A stretch of 54,043 nucleotides of DNA from the NCBI GenBank assembly GCA_012033595.1, contig JAAUQL010000032.1, positions 1-54,043 on the forward strand, given 5' to 3'. Below, piece by piece: positions 1-7,605 of this stretch (position 1 is the first letter of the stretch; each line of letters starts with the position of its first letter). The notes under the pieces were generated by a model that saw only the letters and a list, made by a program, of their open reading frames with translations, did not search any database and was not told where the DNA came from. The stretch is from Cyclobacteriaceae bacterium (GTDB lineage: Bacteria > Bacteroidota > Bacteroidia > Cytophagales > Cyclobacteriaceae). The translations under genes and the position numbers were made by a program.

Positions 1-125
1 TTATATCCGCGAATTGCGCTATTTGACGCTTATTTCTTTTGTCCACGAATTGCGCTAATTGACGCTAATTTTTAATTCGTTTAATACGCGGAATTAGCGG
101 ACAATTTTATATCCGCGGAATTGTA
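1..125. repeat. AATT-phased palindromic repeat, left block
   Basis: One complete copy (about 41-104) and one partial copy (1-37) of a repeat that recurs to 2.2 kb. The left half reads as GCGAATTGCGCTAATTGACG and the right half is roughly its reverse complement, ending GGAATTAGCGGACA. AATT occurs every 9-10 bases, about one helical turn. The right end overlaps the 3' end of the NTase gene, whose last codons lie inside repeat sequence. Confidence 0.85.
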
Positions 126-425
126 TAGTGTTTTCCCCACCCTATCAATATGATTGATCAAGTCCGGATTGCTAATTTTTGAGTATATGGTTACATCGAA
201 AGTATAAGGCAGGTAAAGTTCGTCGAGCGATAATTGTAGCTGATACATATCGGAAAGTTCTACCTGATCGCCTTTTAGACAAAGATCAATATCAGAACCG
301 TTTTTGTAATTTCCTTTTGCCCGACTACCATATAATATAACCTCCTTTAAAGTAGATACTTTTTCAAATTCAACAATTACCTTTTGCCAGGTATCCTTTG
401 AAATGCCATAACTATCCCCGTTCAT
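81..425 (-). CDS. MNT-type minimal nucleotidyltransferase
   Basis: A 114-residue protein with the pol-beta-type nucleotidyltransferase signature GSRAKGNYKNGSDID near residues 34-48 (GS then DxD, the metal-binding aspartates). Such minimal NTases pair with HEPN or HI0074-like partners; in characterised MntA-HepT pairs the NTase AMPylates and silences the HEPN toxin. The ATG overlaps the stop of the upstream HI0074-like gene by 4 bases (ATGA), so the two are translationally coupled. The last residues run into a palindromic repeat, so the C-terminal tail may be non-native. The family call is firm; an antitoxin role is inferred. Confidence 0.85.
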   Translation of the reverse strand: MNGDSYGISKDTWQKVIVEFEKVSTLKEVILYGSRAKGNYKNGSDIDLCLKGDQVELSDMYQLQLSLDELYLPYTFDVTIYSKISNPDLINHIDRVGKTLYNSADIKLSANSAY

Positions 426-832
426 CTTTCTTCTTTTATTAGCACCTTAAAAGCTTCGCGCAGATAAACAAACTCTGAGTAATAAGACTGCTTAATATCA
501 TAAACAACAGCTTCTGCAAATTTCCTGTTATAAGTATGCGAGGAAAGGATTCTGCTTTTTACCATGTCCATCCAAATTGTTCCATTGGGCAGCAGTCCCC
601 GTTTAAAGGCAAGCTGAATAGCGTCACGGCTACCTTGAATATTGACCTCTCCCTGATGTTCATAATAATCCTTGATGGTATTCCAGGCCAGTTCATAATT
701 GTATTCAAATGACTGGATCAAGCCTTGTTCCTCAAACTCATTCAAATCGCCTTTCTCTATAAATTTTGTTAGCTGCGCCAAAGCCTGTTGGAAATTCTTA
801 AAGCGTTGATGCCATCGGATGTCTTGATTCAT
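422..832 (-). CDS. HI0074-family NTase substrate-binding / HEPN-like protein
   Basis: A 136-residue, mostly helical protein resembling the HI0074 nucleotidyltransferase substrate-binding family: QRFKNFQQAL at the start, FEYNYELAWNTIKDYY at about 43-58 and SRDAIQLAFKRG at about 67-78. This family has the HEPN four-helix fold but no RxxxxH RNase motif is visible here, unlike the DUF86 protein at 1167. It is first in a two-gene operon with the NTase at 81-425. The function as the toxin half of a type VII-like pair is inferred from family pairing. Confidence 0.82.
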   Translation of the reverse strand: MNQDIRWHQRFKNFQQALAQLTKFIEKGDLNEFEEQGLIQSFEYNYELAWNTIKDYYEHQGEVNIQGSRDAIQLAFKRGLLPNGTIWMDMVKSRILSSHTYNRKFAEAVVYDIKQSYYSEFVYLREAFKVLIKEER

Positions 833-865
833 TGTAAATTCATTTTATCCAAGAATTAGCAGCAG

Positions 866-1075
866 TATTTTATCCACGAATTGCGCTAATTAACGCTAAT
901 TTTTAATTCGTTTAATTAGCGTAATTAGCGGACAATTTTTTATCCACGAATTGCGCGAATTGACACTAATTTTTTTACTGTCAATCGAACTGATAGCCAC
1001 TCTTTTAATTCGTTTAACCTGCCTTTGCCCGCAGGCAGGTTAGCATAATTAGCGGACAAGGATTAGCGGACGATG
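866..1075. repeat. AATT-phased palindromic repeat, second block
   Basis: A complete copy at about 870-936 is followed by a second copy (941-1060) whose two halves are separated by a short spacer and a foreign hairpin (1018-1039). Degenerate right-end pieces (AGCGGACAAG, then TTAGCGGACGATG) follow. No gene fits between 833 and 1166. Confidence 0.8.
1018..1039. repeat. CCTGCC/GGCAGG hairpin inside a repeat copy
   Basis: A 22-base palindrome (stem CCTGCCT at 1018-1024 with AGGCAGG at 1033-1039) interrupts the right half of a larger repeat. In other copies TTTAA is directly followed by TTAGC or TTCGC; here the hairpin lies exactly between TTTAA (1013-1017) and TTAGC (1040-1044). Similar CTGCC..GGCAG palindromes occur at 33444-33460 and 40878-40888. 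Confidence 0.7.
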
Positions 1076-1166
1076 ATTAACGGACGTTTATTTAATTCGT
1101 GTAAATGAACTATATATAGTCGAACCGGCACATCGGTATATTCCTTCTGGCACTTCATAACTCACC

Positions 1167-1490
1167 TTAGGCTTCGTTTTTCAAAATGCTTTCAATTTGG
1201 GCCTTATTTTCCGGGAGATTGTTAACAGCTACATCCCAAATTATTTCGTAATCAATACCAAAATATTCATGGGATACCTTATTTCTAAGAAGATACATTT
1301 CCGCCCAAGGTACTTCATGATATTTTTCTTTTATTTCTTTTGGTAAATTTTTTGCAGCTTCCCCGATTACTTCAAAATTTCTAATTACGGCATCAACAGT
1401 CTTATAATCTCGTTTGAACTCAGTGAACATAAGATTATCGAGGTATTCGGATATCCTATTCATGGCAGTAAGAATATCTTCAAGATACAT
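1167..1490 (-). CDS. hepT: HepT-like DUF86 HEPN toxin
   Basis: A 107-residue DUF86/HEPN protein. It carries RNKVSHEY at about residues 69-76, matching the RX4HXY motif of HepT, in which R and H form the RNase site and the Tyr is the AMPylation target. It lies 25 bases downstream of the MntA-like gene on the same strand, giving the usual MntA-HepT operon. Family knowledge: HepT is an RNase toxin silenced by NTase-mediated AMPylation. All motif residues are present, so the protein looks intact. Confidence 0.88.
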   Translation of the reverse strand: MYLEDILTAMNRISEYLDNLMFTEFKRDYKTVDAVIRNFEVIGEAAKNLPKEIKEKYHEVPWAEMYLLRNKVSHEYFGIDYEIIWDVAVNNLPENKAQIESILKNEA

Positions 1491-1515
1491 TCTGTGTTCT
1501 ATTTTTGTTTTTCAA

Positions 1516-1806
1516 TTACACGAAATCAACTTGTTTCATAATAGTACCTCTGATTTGCTCTTTTAGTGCATTTTCCGTAACCAAATCTATCTTTCGGCCA
1601 AATATTTTCTCCAGGTATAATTCAAGAGTGAAATATTTCCAGCCAATTGGTTTTTCGAATTCAACCAGCAAATCTATATCGCTGTATTCAGTAGAGTCGC
1701 CTACTGAAAACGAGCCAAACAATCCAATGTTTTTGACGGCATAGTCCTTGTAAAGTGCCAGCTTTAACTCTTTCAATTTCGATATAATTTCACTTTTGGT
1801 TAACAT
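1516..1806 (-). CDS. mntA: MntA-like nucleotidyltransferase antitoxin
   Basis: A 96-residue minimal nucleotidyltransferase with GSFSVGDSTEYSDID at about residues 31-45, the GSX10DXD signature of MntA antitoxins. It is the first gene of an operon with the HepT-like toxin 25 bases downstream. The start at 1806 gives a normal N-terminus (MLTKSEIISKLKEL). Inferred role: AMPylating antitoxin of the HepT partner. It is a separate module from the NTase/HI0074 pair at 81-832; the two pairs have opposite gene order. Confidence 0.88.
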   Translation of the reverse strand: MLTKSEIISKLKELKLALYKDYAVKNIGLFGSFSVGDSTEYSDIDLLVEFEKPIGWKYFTLELYLEKIFGRKIDLVTENALKEQIRGTIMKQVDFV

Positions 1807-1839
1807 CCTTCAAATATAATTATTGTTGATCTAATAAAA

Positions 1840-2200
1840 CTTGTCCGCTAATTGCGGCACTCTCTTCGTCCACGAATTCTTTCGTCCGCGAATTTCGCCA
1901 ATTGACATTAGTTTTTTTAAATCTTCGAAAGCAGTGATCAACACTTAATAAATTCGTTTAATTGGCGGAATTAGCGGACAATTTTTCATCCGCGGATTGC
2001 GCTAATTGACGCTAATTCTTTTCATCCGCGGATTACGCTAATTAACGCTAATTTTTAATTCGCTTAATTCGCGGAATTAGCGGACATTATTTTCACTCCA
2101 CGGATTGCGCTAATTGACGCTAATTCTTTTCATCCGCGAATTACGCTAATTGACGCTAATTTTTAATTCGTTTAATTCGCGGAATTAGCGGACAATTATT
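1840..2200. repeat. Tandem field of AATT-phased palindromic repeats
   Basis: At least two full and several partial copies lie head to tail: a diverged copy at about 1843-1983, a left half at 1988-2016, full copy 2023-2084, left half 2098-2126, full copy 2131-2194. The left halves repeat GCTAATTGACGCTAATT and the right halves end in GGAATTAGCGGACA. This array fills the whole interval between mntA and the GxxExxY gene and ends 14 bases before the latter's stop codon. Confidence 0.85.
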
Positions 2201-2207
2201 GGCGGAC

Positions 2208-2597
2208 CTATTTGGCAGTGTCGTACACCATTCTCTTATATTCCAGGCTAGGGCTGCCGAAATTGATCAATAGCCCTAATTTAAAATTTGTCGCCTTTAG
2301 ATAATTTAACATTTGTGCTTCATGACTGCTGTCAAGGGCTTTGAGTGCTTTGACCTCCAGGATGATTTTGCTGTAACAGATAAAATCTGCTATATAATTT
2401 TTCTGTAGGAGGGTGCCCTTATACATGACTGGCATAAAGACCTCACGCTGAAATGGTATATTGTGGTCAATCAATTCGATCTCCAAAGCCTCCTGATACA
2501 CAGCTTCCAAAAATCCGTGCCCCAGCTCACGATGGACAGTCATTGCTGCACCTATGATCTTGTAAGCTTCGTCCTTATAAATTAAATGATTCGTCAA
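2208..2597 (-). CDS. GxxExxY family protein
   Basis: A 129-residue protein with the family-defining GFLEAVY motif (GxxExxY) near residues 28-34, followed by IADFICYSKIILEVKAL at about 68-84, which resembles the D...ExK core of PD-(D/E)xK nuclease-like folds. Its biochemical function is not established. It is flanked on both sides by palindromic repeat DNA: the tandem field downstream and degenerate copies at 2620-2700 upstream. The full family length is present. Confidence 0.85.
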   Translation of the reverse strand: MTNHLIYKDEAYKIIGAAMTVHRELGHGFLEAVYQEALEIELIDHNIPFQREVFMPVMYKGTLLQKNYIADFICYSKIILEVKALKALDSSHEAQMLNYLKATNFKLGLLINFGSPSLEYKRMVYDTAK

Positions 2598-2619
2598 TTT
2601 CTATTAATCAGTCAATTTC

Positions 2620-2700
2620 TCTGTCTGTGAATTGAGACAATTACCGCTTATATTTTCTATCCGCGAATTGCGATGATTACCGGTAGTTCCTTTTGTCTAT
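2620..2700. repeat. Degenerate AATT-phased repeat copies
   Basis: Two decayed copies: CTGTGAATTGAGACAATTAC, then TATCCGCGAATTGCG followed by diverged sequence. They occupy the gap between the GxxExxY start and the wza stop and mark the right edge of the repeat-rich zone. Confidence 0.55.
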
Positions 2701-2714
2701 CCAATGGCTATTGC

Positions 2715-3695
2715 CTAGTTATTTAAGGAAATAACCAGGGCGGCGATGGACAGTATCGCTGTGGATATGCCCAGGAAGAAACTGATGTTCTTAAGGGTAT
2801 ATCGGCTGGTGGTGCGGGCCTGCAATGCCGGCACTATAATGATGTCGTCGCGCTGGATGTAGAAGTTGTCCGCATCGAGGGTGCGTTCGTCCAGCATATT
2901 CAGGTACAGCACCTTGGCCTGCGACCCATCGCCGCGGATGATCTTGATGTTGCTGCGGTCGGCAAATTCACCAATATTCCCGGCAAGGGAAACCGCATCG
3001 AATATGTTGATGCGCGGATCGAAACTGGTATAACGTCCTTCGTTTTCTACTTCGCCCAAAACGGTAAAGTGATAGTTGATCAGTTGTACCCGCACCATGG
3101 GAACTTCATAGTAGCCTGTGAGGGCCTCTTTAATTTTTTGTTCCGCCTCCGGAATGGTAAGGCCGGCCAAATTGAGCACCCCTATCTCGGGCAGTTCCAA
3201 TTCGCCCCTGGCATCGAGGGTAAAGCCAGTATTTTGTCGGTCGAGCACCAGAGAAGAAACCATTCCTTCCCCGCCACCTATATTCATGCGGTTATTGTTG
3301 TTGAGCAGGTTTTGCTGATTGTCGGTGATAATAGACCTGGAATATTGATCGAGTTTGCGAATAAGTCCCAGATCAGTTTCATATTTTTTTATAAAATTAT
3401 ACTCTTCGGAAGTGATGCTCGCCACACGGATGGTAATGATATCTTCGGGTTGCAAGCGATATACCTTTTGCTTGAGGGTGTATTGCCTTAGTATGGTGTC
3501 TGTAGGATTGGAACCTCTAAGGTCTTCGCCATACTGCAAATAGGTGAGCTTTTTGTTGGGCACGCACGCATAAACCAGCAGGGCAAGCAAAACCACGGCC
3601 ATGCCGGGATATGACATGGCAAAGACCCTTGGGATGCCAGCAGCCTTGAGTAGTAGTGTTGCCATTTTAAATTGAGTGTTTTTCAAAAGTTCCAT
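2715..3695 (-). CDS. Wza-like polysaccharide export lipoprotein
   Basis: A polysaccharide biosynthesis/export (OPX) protein of about 326 residues. LQPEDIITIRVAS begins the Poly_export domain, followed by SLBB-like segments (ELPEIGVLNLAGLTIPEAEQ, then FTVLGEVENEGRY) and a C-terminal membrane segment (FFLGISTAILSIAALVISL), as in Wza-type outer-membrane pores. The lipobox LVYAC predicts an outer-membrane lipoprotein. I chose the ATG at 3695 over 3737: it has AAAGGA seven bases upstream and starts 11 bases after the Wzc stop. It is the last gene of the export operon; no glycosyltransferases follow. Confidence 0.88.
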   Translation of the reverse strand: MELLKNTQFKMATLLLKAAGIPRVFAMSYPGMAVVLLALLVYACVPNKKLTYLQYGEDLRGSNPTDTILRQYTLKQKVYRLQPEDIITIRVASITSEEYNFIKKYETDLGLIRKLDQYSRSIITDNQQNLLNNNNRMNIGGGEGMVSSLVLDRQNTGFTLDARGELELPEIGVLNLAGLTIPEAEQKIKEALTGYYEVPMVRVQLINYHFTVLGEVENEGRYTSFDPRINIFDAVSLAGNIGEFADRSNIKIIRGDGSQAKVLYLNMLDERTLDADNFYIQRDDIIIVPALQARTTSRYTLKNISFFLGISTAILSIAALVISLNN

Positions 3696-3706
3696 TTGGT
3701 TTTCCT

Positions 3707-6091
3707 TTACTTTTGCAAACGCCAGAAACGCCTCCAAAAACTCTTTCTGTTTTCATCGTCATAGTATCCATACCCCTCACCGCTGCCATAGCCATAACTT
3801 TGTCCATAGTAGGTACCATAGTCGTATTTTGTGTAGTTGACGTCATTTACGATGATGCCCAGGTTTTTGATTTTACCGGCATTGTACATTTCGGTAATGG
3901 CCTCGAGCGACTTTTTGTAGGTGACATCCTGGCGCACGATTAGAATAGGGGTATAAGAGTGCTTGACCAGCTCTACCGTATCTGATACCAGTCCGATCGG
4001 GGGGGTATCGAATATGATGACCTCATATTGCTCTTTGATCATCTCCATAAGCTCGCCCATACGCTCAGAGGTGAGCAGCTCTGCCGGATTGGGGGGCACA
4101 TGTCCACCGGGAATCACGTCGAGTCCGGCTTTGTTGCTGGAATAAATGATACTTTCCAGTTCATTTTGTCCCGACAGGTAGTTGCTCAAACCGCGCTCCC
4201 TTTCCAGTCCAAAGTTTTTGGCCAGGGCCGGTCTTCGCATATCAGCACCTATCAGCAGGGTTTTTTTACCCATATTGGCATAGGTATAGGCCAGGTTGGT
4301 AGAGCAAAAGGTCTTTCCTTCGCCGCTAATGGAAGAAGTGATGAGTATGACACGCGCTTCTTTACTGTCTGAAATGATGTACTCGAGGTTGGCTCTGATC
4401 ACGCGGAAAGACTCAGAGACCTGTGATTTTGGTTCATTGAGCACCACCAGGTTGGTCTTGCCCCTAAAGTGACCCACCGAGCCGATCAATGGTATATTGG
4501 TGTATTTTTTCAGGTCTTCCTTGCTTATGATCCGTGGATTGATAAAGTCGAGCAGAAAAATAAACCCAATAGGCAGACCCAGACCTAGCACAATGGCGAT
4601 GATGTAGCTCTTTTTTTTGTTGGGATAGATGGGCACATTGCTATAGTTGGCTTCCGTAACCAACTGGTAATCGGAGGTCGCTGATGCCTTGGAGATATTG
4701 GCATCGGTTTTTCGGGTGAGCAGTTGGTTATACAACCCTTCATAAATGGCTTTCATCCGATCCATATTGATGTAGTTGCGGTATTCTACATGCAAATCGT
4801 CGATGGATCGAAGATAAAAGTTGATCTGTTTATCGATCTCCCTTATTTTTTCTTTGTTGAGTGCTTTGAGGTTGTTTACACTTTCGTAAATGTTTTTTTC
4901 CAGCCTTTCAAACTGTTCATTGCCTTTGGTGACCAGCGGGTTTTTTTCGTTGGCCTGGTTCAGGTCAATCTTATCTTCCCACTTTTGTTCCATGTATTTG
5001 CCGACCAGCTCTTCGAGGGGGGGCACCGTGATACCGATAAGGTTTGGGGCAAAGACCTCTTCTGTCTTTTGCTTCTTGATGTATTCTTCTATGTAGTCAT
5101 AGTAGTTTTCTTCCAGCAACAGGTTGGCACGGCTTTCATCGAGTACATTGAGTTTGTCGATTACGAGTGTAGAACCGCTAATGATCTCCCGGTTGTTGAG
5201 CCGGAATTTGTCGATCTTGTTTTGATAGTTGAGCAGGGTATCGGCGATTTCTAACATATACCCATCTATAAATTTGATGGAGTTGACCAGGTATTCGTTT
5301 TTCTCTTCCAATCCGAGATCGACGACCACCTCCAAATAGGTACTAAGGAATTCGAGGTCCTTTTCAGGGATTTTGGTGCTGATGGAGGCATTTAATATGG
5401 CCGAACCCTTAAAGGCCCAATCTACATTGAGCCTGCTTCGGTATTCGTTCATGAGCCGGCGTGGATTATGAACTACGAAATAATAGTCGTAGTCGGGATT
5501 CATGCTCACATTTTGTTCACTTTTTATGGTGAATTGCCAACCGTTGATAATTTGGGGTATGTTGAATAAATACGTTTTGCCCGATAGCTTTTTGTTGAGT
5601 TCTGCATCTACGGTATGCAGTGCAAATGAGCGGTCGTTGTGACGCTCGATATATATGGGTATCTCGTATGGAATGCTTTTGGAACTGTCGGAGGTGAGCA
5701 CGGTGAAAGGAGTGCTTTTGTAAAGCTCTGTCTTTTTCAATCGGCCTTCGACAATATAGGTAACGCCAAAGTTGAGCCGACGTAGGGTTTCCGATATCCG
5801 CAATTCCGATTTCAGCAGCGGGATTTGTTGGAACACTTCGATGCGATCGGAAAATCCACCAAATTCAGAAATATTGGGCACCACATCGTTTCGACGGTCA
5901 TCGAACTTCCTGCTGATAAAACTGGAATTGACCACATACACCGGATCCTGGTACCGGATATAAAGATATGCTGCGGCCATGGCCAAAGCGAAAGATATGG
6001 CCACCCAATGCCAGCGACGCAATACCTTAGCCAGCAGGATTTTTATGTCCTCCAGGTTATCTTTACTTTCCCAATTAAGCTGCTCTGCCAA
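3707..6091 (-). CDS. Wzc-like chain-length regulator with BY-kinase domain
   Basis: A 794-residue inner-membrane protein fusing a Wzz chain-length domain to a bacterial tyrosine kinase. There is an N-terminal membrane segment near residues 27-46, a long coiled-coil-rich periplasmic part, a second membrane segment near 500 (SYIIAIVLGLGLPIGFIFLL), then Walker A SISGEGKT at about 588, Walker A' LLIGADMRRP, Walker B VIIFDTPP at about 694, and a C-terminal cluster of tyrosines (about 11 Tyr in 40 residues). These tyrosines are the usual autophosphorylation targets that control polymer assembly. It precedes the Wza gene by 11 bases. Confidence 0.93.
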   Translation of the reverse strand: MAEQLNWESKDNLEDIKILLAKVLRRWHWVAISFALAMAAAYLYIRYQDPVYVVNSSFISRKFDDRRNDVVPNISEFGGFSDRIEVFQQIPLLKSELRISETLRRLNFGVTYIVEGRLKKTELYKSTPFTVLTSDSSKSIPYEIPIYIERHNDRSFALHTVDAELNKKLSGKTYLFNIPQIINGWQFTIKSEQNVSMNPDYDYYFVVHNPRRLMNEYRSRLNVDWAFKGSAILNASISTKIPEKDLEFLSTYLEVVVDLGLEEKNEYLVNSIKFIDGYMLEIADTLLNYQNKIDKFRLNNREIISGSTLVIDKLNVLDESRANLLLEENYYDYIEEYIKKQKTEEVFAPNLIGITVPPLEELVGKYMEQKWEDKIDLNQANEKNPLVTKGNEQFERLEKNIYESVNNLKALNKEKIREIDKQINFYLRSIDDLHVEYRNYINMDRMKAIYEGLYNQLLTRKTDANISKASATSDYQLVTEANYSNVPIYPNKKKSYIIAIVLGLGLPIGFIFLLDFINPRIISKEDLKKYTNIPLIGSVGHFRGKTNLVVLNEPKSQVSESFRVIRANLEYIISDSKEARVILITSSISGEGKTFCSTNLAYTYANMGKKTLLIGADMRRPALAKNFGLERERGLSNYLSGQNELESIIYSSNKAGLDVIPGGHVPPNPAELLTSERMGELMEMIKEQYEVIIFDTPPIGLVSDTVELVKHSYTPILIVRQDVTYKKSLEAITEMYNAGKIKNLGIIVNDVNYTKYDYGTYYGQSYGYGSGEGYGYYDDENRKSFWRRFWRLQK

Positions 6092-6159
6092 TTAACAATA
6101 ACGATTTAGTGCGAATGTATTCAAAATGTTTGATAGCTGCCAGGGGCTGGGCGCCGGGT

Positions 6160-6191
6160 GCTTGCGGCTTGTAGCTTGTGGCCTATAGCTT
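6160..6191. repeat. Degenerate GTAGCTT-type short repeat
   Basis: A run of imperfect 6-8 base units (GGCTT, GTAGCTT, GTGGCCT, ATAGCTT) in the 131-base gap between the NusG-like and Wzc genes. Related sequence appears, inverted, at 29781-29812 and 41089-41112. Confidence 0.45.
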
Positions 6192-6222
6192 CACAACCAT
6201 CAATCATCAACACCCCCCCTGC

Positions 6223-6708
6223 CTACACCAGGGAATAGCGAAAACTCACCATGCAGTCGAGTTGTTCTACAAAGACGATTACTTTGCGTGAGTCCAGTTT
6301 GTTGATTATGCCCGTCATTCCTTTGAATGGGCCTATCGGGATTTCGACCAGTTGCCCTTTTTCCAATCCGGCACTTTCTACCTTGATATCTTCACCACTT
6401 TCGGCAATTTGCCTGATGGCCTCCATTTCCTTGTCGCGAATGATGGCCGGTCTGCCCAGCCAGTAAACAAAATTGAGCACGCCCTGATCCATCAGTATTT
6501 GCGCCCTTTCCAGTTCGGTGACATGAGCAAAAATATAACCCGGAAACATGGGCAATTGCACCTTTTTCTTTCTATCGCTCCATTGCCTTAGGGTGCGGAT
6601 CAGCGGGCAATACATTTCAAATCCCTTTTCCGTAAGGCGCTCTGTTACTTTTTTTTCATTTCTCGGCTTGGTGTACAATACCAGCCATTGCCTTTGTGTG
6701 CTTACCAA
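6223..6708 (-). CDS. NusG-like antiterminator (UpxY/RfaH type)
   Basis: A 161-residue NusG paralogue. The NGN domain starts with WLVLYTKPRNEKKVTERL and contains FPGYIFAHV at about residues 54-62; the C-terminal KOW motif is LVEIPIGPFKGMTGIINKL at about 125-143. In Bacteroidota such specialised NusG proteins head capsule or exopolysaccharide operons and prevent premature termination in the long transcript. It lies between the NTase regulator gene (24 bases upstream) and wzc (131 bases downstream), which fits that role. Confidence 0.9.
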   Translation of the reverse strand: MVSTQRQWLVLYTKPRNEKKVTERLTEKGFEMYCPLIRTLRQWSDRKKKVQLPMFPGYIFAHVTELERAQILMDQGVLNFVYWLGRPAIIRDKEMEAIRQIAESGEDIKVESAGLEKGQLVEIPIGPFKGMTGIINKLDSRKVIVFVEQLDCMVSFRYSLV

Positions 6709-6731
6709 AATATCTTTATAAACTTATGCTG

Positions 6732-7276
6732 CTATTTGTCGCTATGTTTTGTATCGCTTGCCCACACCAGTAACATGCCCTCTTTGCCGGCCTGAATTTC
6801 CCCAAATTCGACATCGGAATATACCAGGTAGCGGATCTTGCGTTGAATGAGTTTCTCTGCCTTTTCTATTAGCGTAAGCAAATAACCCTGATCGATACTG
6901 CCTATGAGCACCAAATCGATCAGTTTGCTGTCTTTGCCTTCTGCGATGTCGCCGGTGAGGTACACCGCATGCAATTCGCCCAATCGTTTGGCGATCCACT
7001 CAATGACCACATCGAGGCCAAAGTATTTTCTGACAATGCTGTTGATTTCGAAATACAAAGGGTGGTCTTGATTGACTGAAAAACCTTTTTATTGCCATTA
7101 ACCTCCGACTTAATCATATTGGCATCTTCCAGCCGGTTAAGCTCCAACCTGATCGCATTGCTTGATTCACCGAATTCATTTTCTAATCCGCGCAAATACG
7201 CTGAGTTTCCCGGATTGAGGAAAAACTTCAACAGCAGCTTTACCCGCGTTTTGGAAGTGATGAGCGTATCGATCAC
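6732..7276 (-). pseudogene. Winged-helix/nucleotidyltransferase regulator, frameshifted
   Basis: The reading frame from 7276 encodes a winged-helix domain (TLITSKTRVKLLLKFFLN, then SSNAIRLELNRLEDANMI); the second half is in another frame from about 7080 (HPLYFEINSIVRKYFGLD, then VYLTGDIAEGKDSKLIDLVL with an NTase-like G..D core). Adding one base in the A5 run at 7079-7083 (T5 on the coding strand) joins them into a single 181-residue protein of a type commonly found beside upxY genes. It is the first gene of the export operon. Whether the break is real or a sequencing error cannot be told here. Confidence 0.8.
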
Positions 7277-7605
7277 AGGAGTAGAGCAGATTTACGATGA
7301 AGTGGCCACGTGGGTTAAATACAGCTTCGCCATGTAAGTCCCATTTGGGATTATAGAGTGAGTAGTAAAAGTACTCAATTAAACAATTACCAAGCAATAG
7401 CGCAAGGATAAACAATCTTATGATTTTAAAAAAGAATATAACTTTTAATGATTGAAATCTGAAAATCTTCCAAAAACAACAGACAAACACGCCACCCATG
7501 TCAAATTTGATGCGCTCTATGGGAAAAAACGAAAGATGCCTTGCGTGAAAAGTGCGAAACATGGCGATCTTACGCGTAATTTTGTTTGCATAAACCCAAC
7601 TGTTA
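7277..7605. other. Divergent intergenic region, no gene seen
   Basis: The 329 bases between the exopolysaccharide operon and corA hold no convincing ORF. A TAATTTTG sequence at 7577-7584 fits a Bacteroidota -7 element for corA, 22 bases before its ATG, but no matching -33 box is evident. A small dyad GAGTA...TACTC lies at about 7361-7377. Confidence 0.4.

Noticed and set aside
1840-2200. Repeat array as a CRISPR.
   Set aside because: Units are imperfect palindromes of variable length with no unique spacers of constant size and no cas genes.
3707-3737. Wza start at 3737 overlapping the Wzc gene by 31 bases.
   Set aside because: The ATG at 3695 has a good Shine-Dalgarno sequence and avoids the overlap.
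7076-7095. Programmed -1 frameshifting at AATAAAAAGG/TTTTT in the winged-helix/NTase gene.
   Set aside because: The heptamer is not a good slippery site in frame, there is no obvious downstream stem, and the same one-base loss occurs in unrelated genes, so a shared technical cause is simpler.
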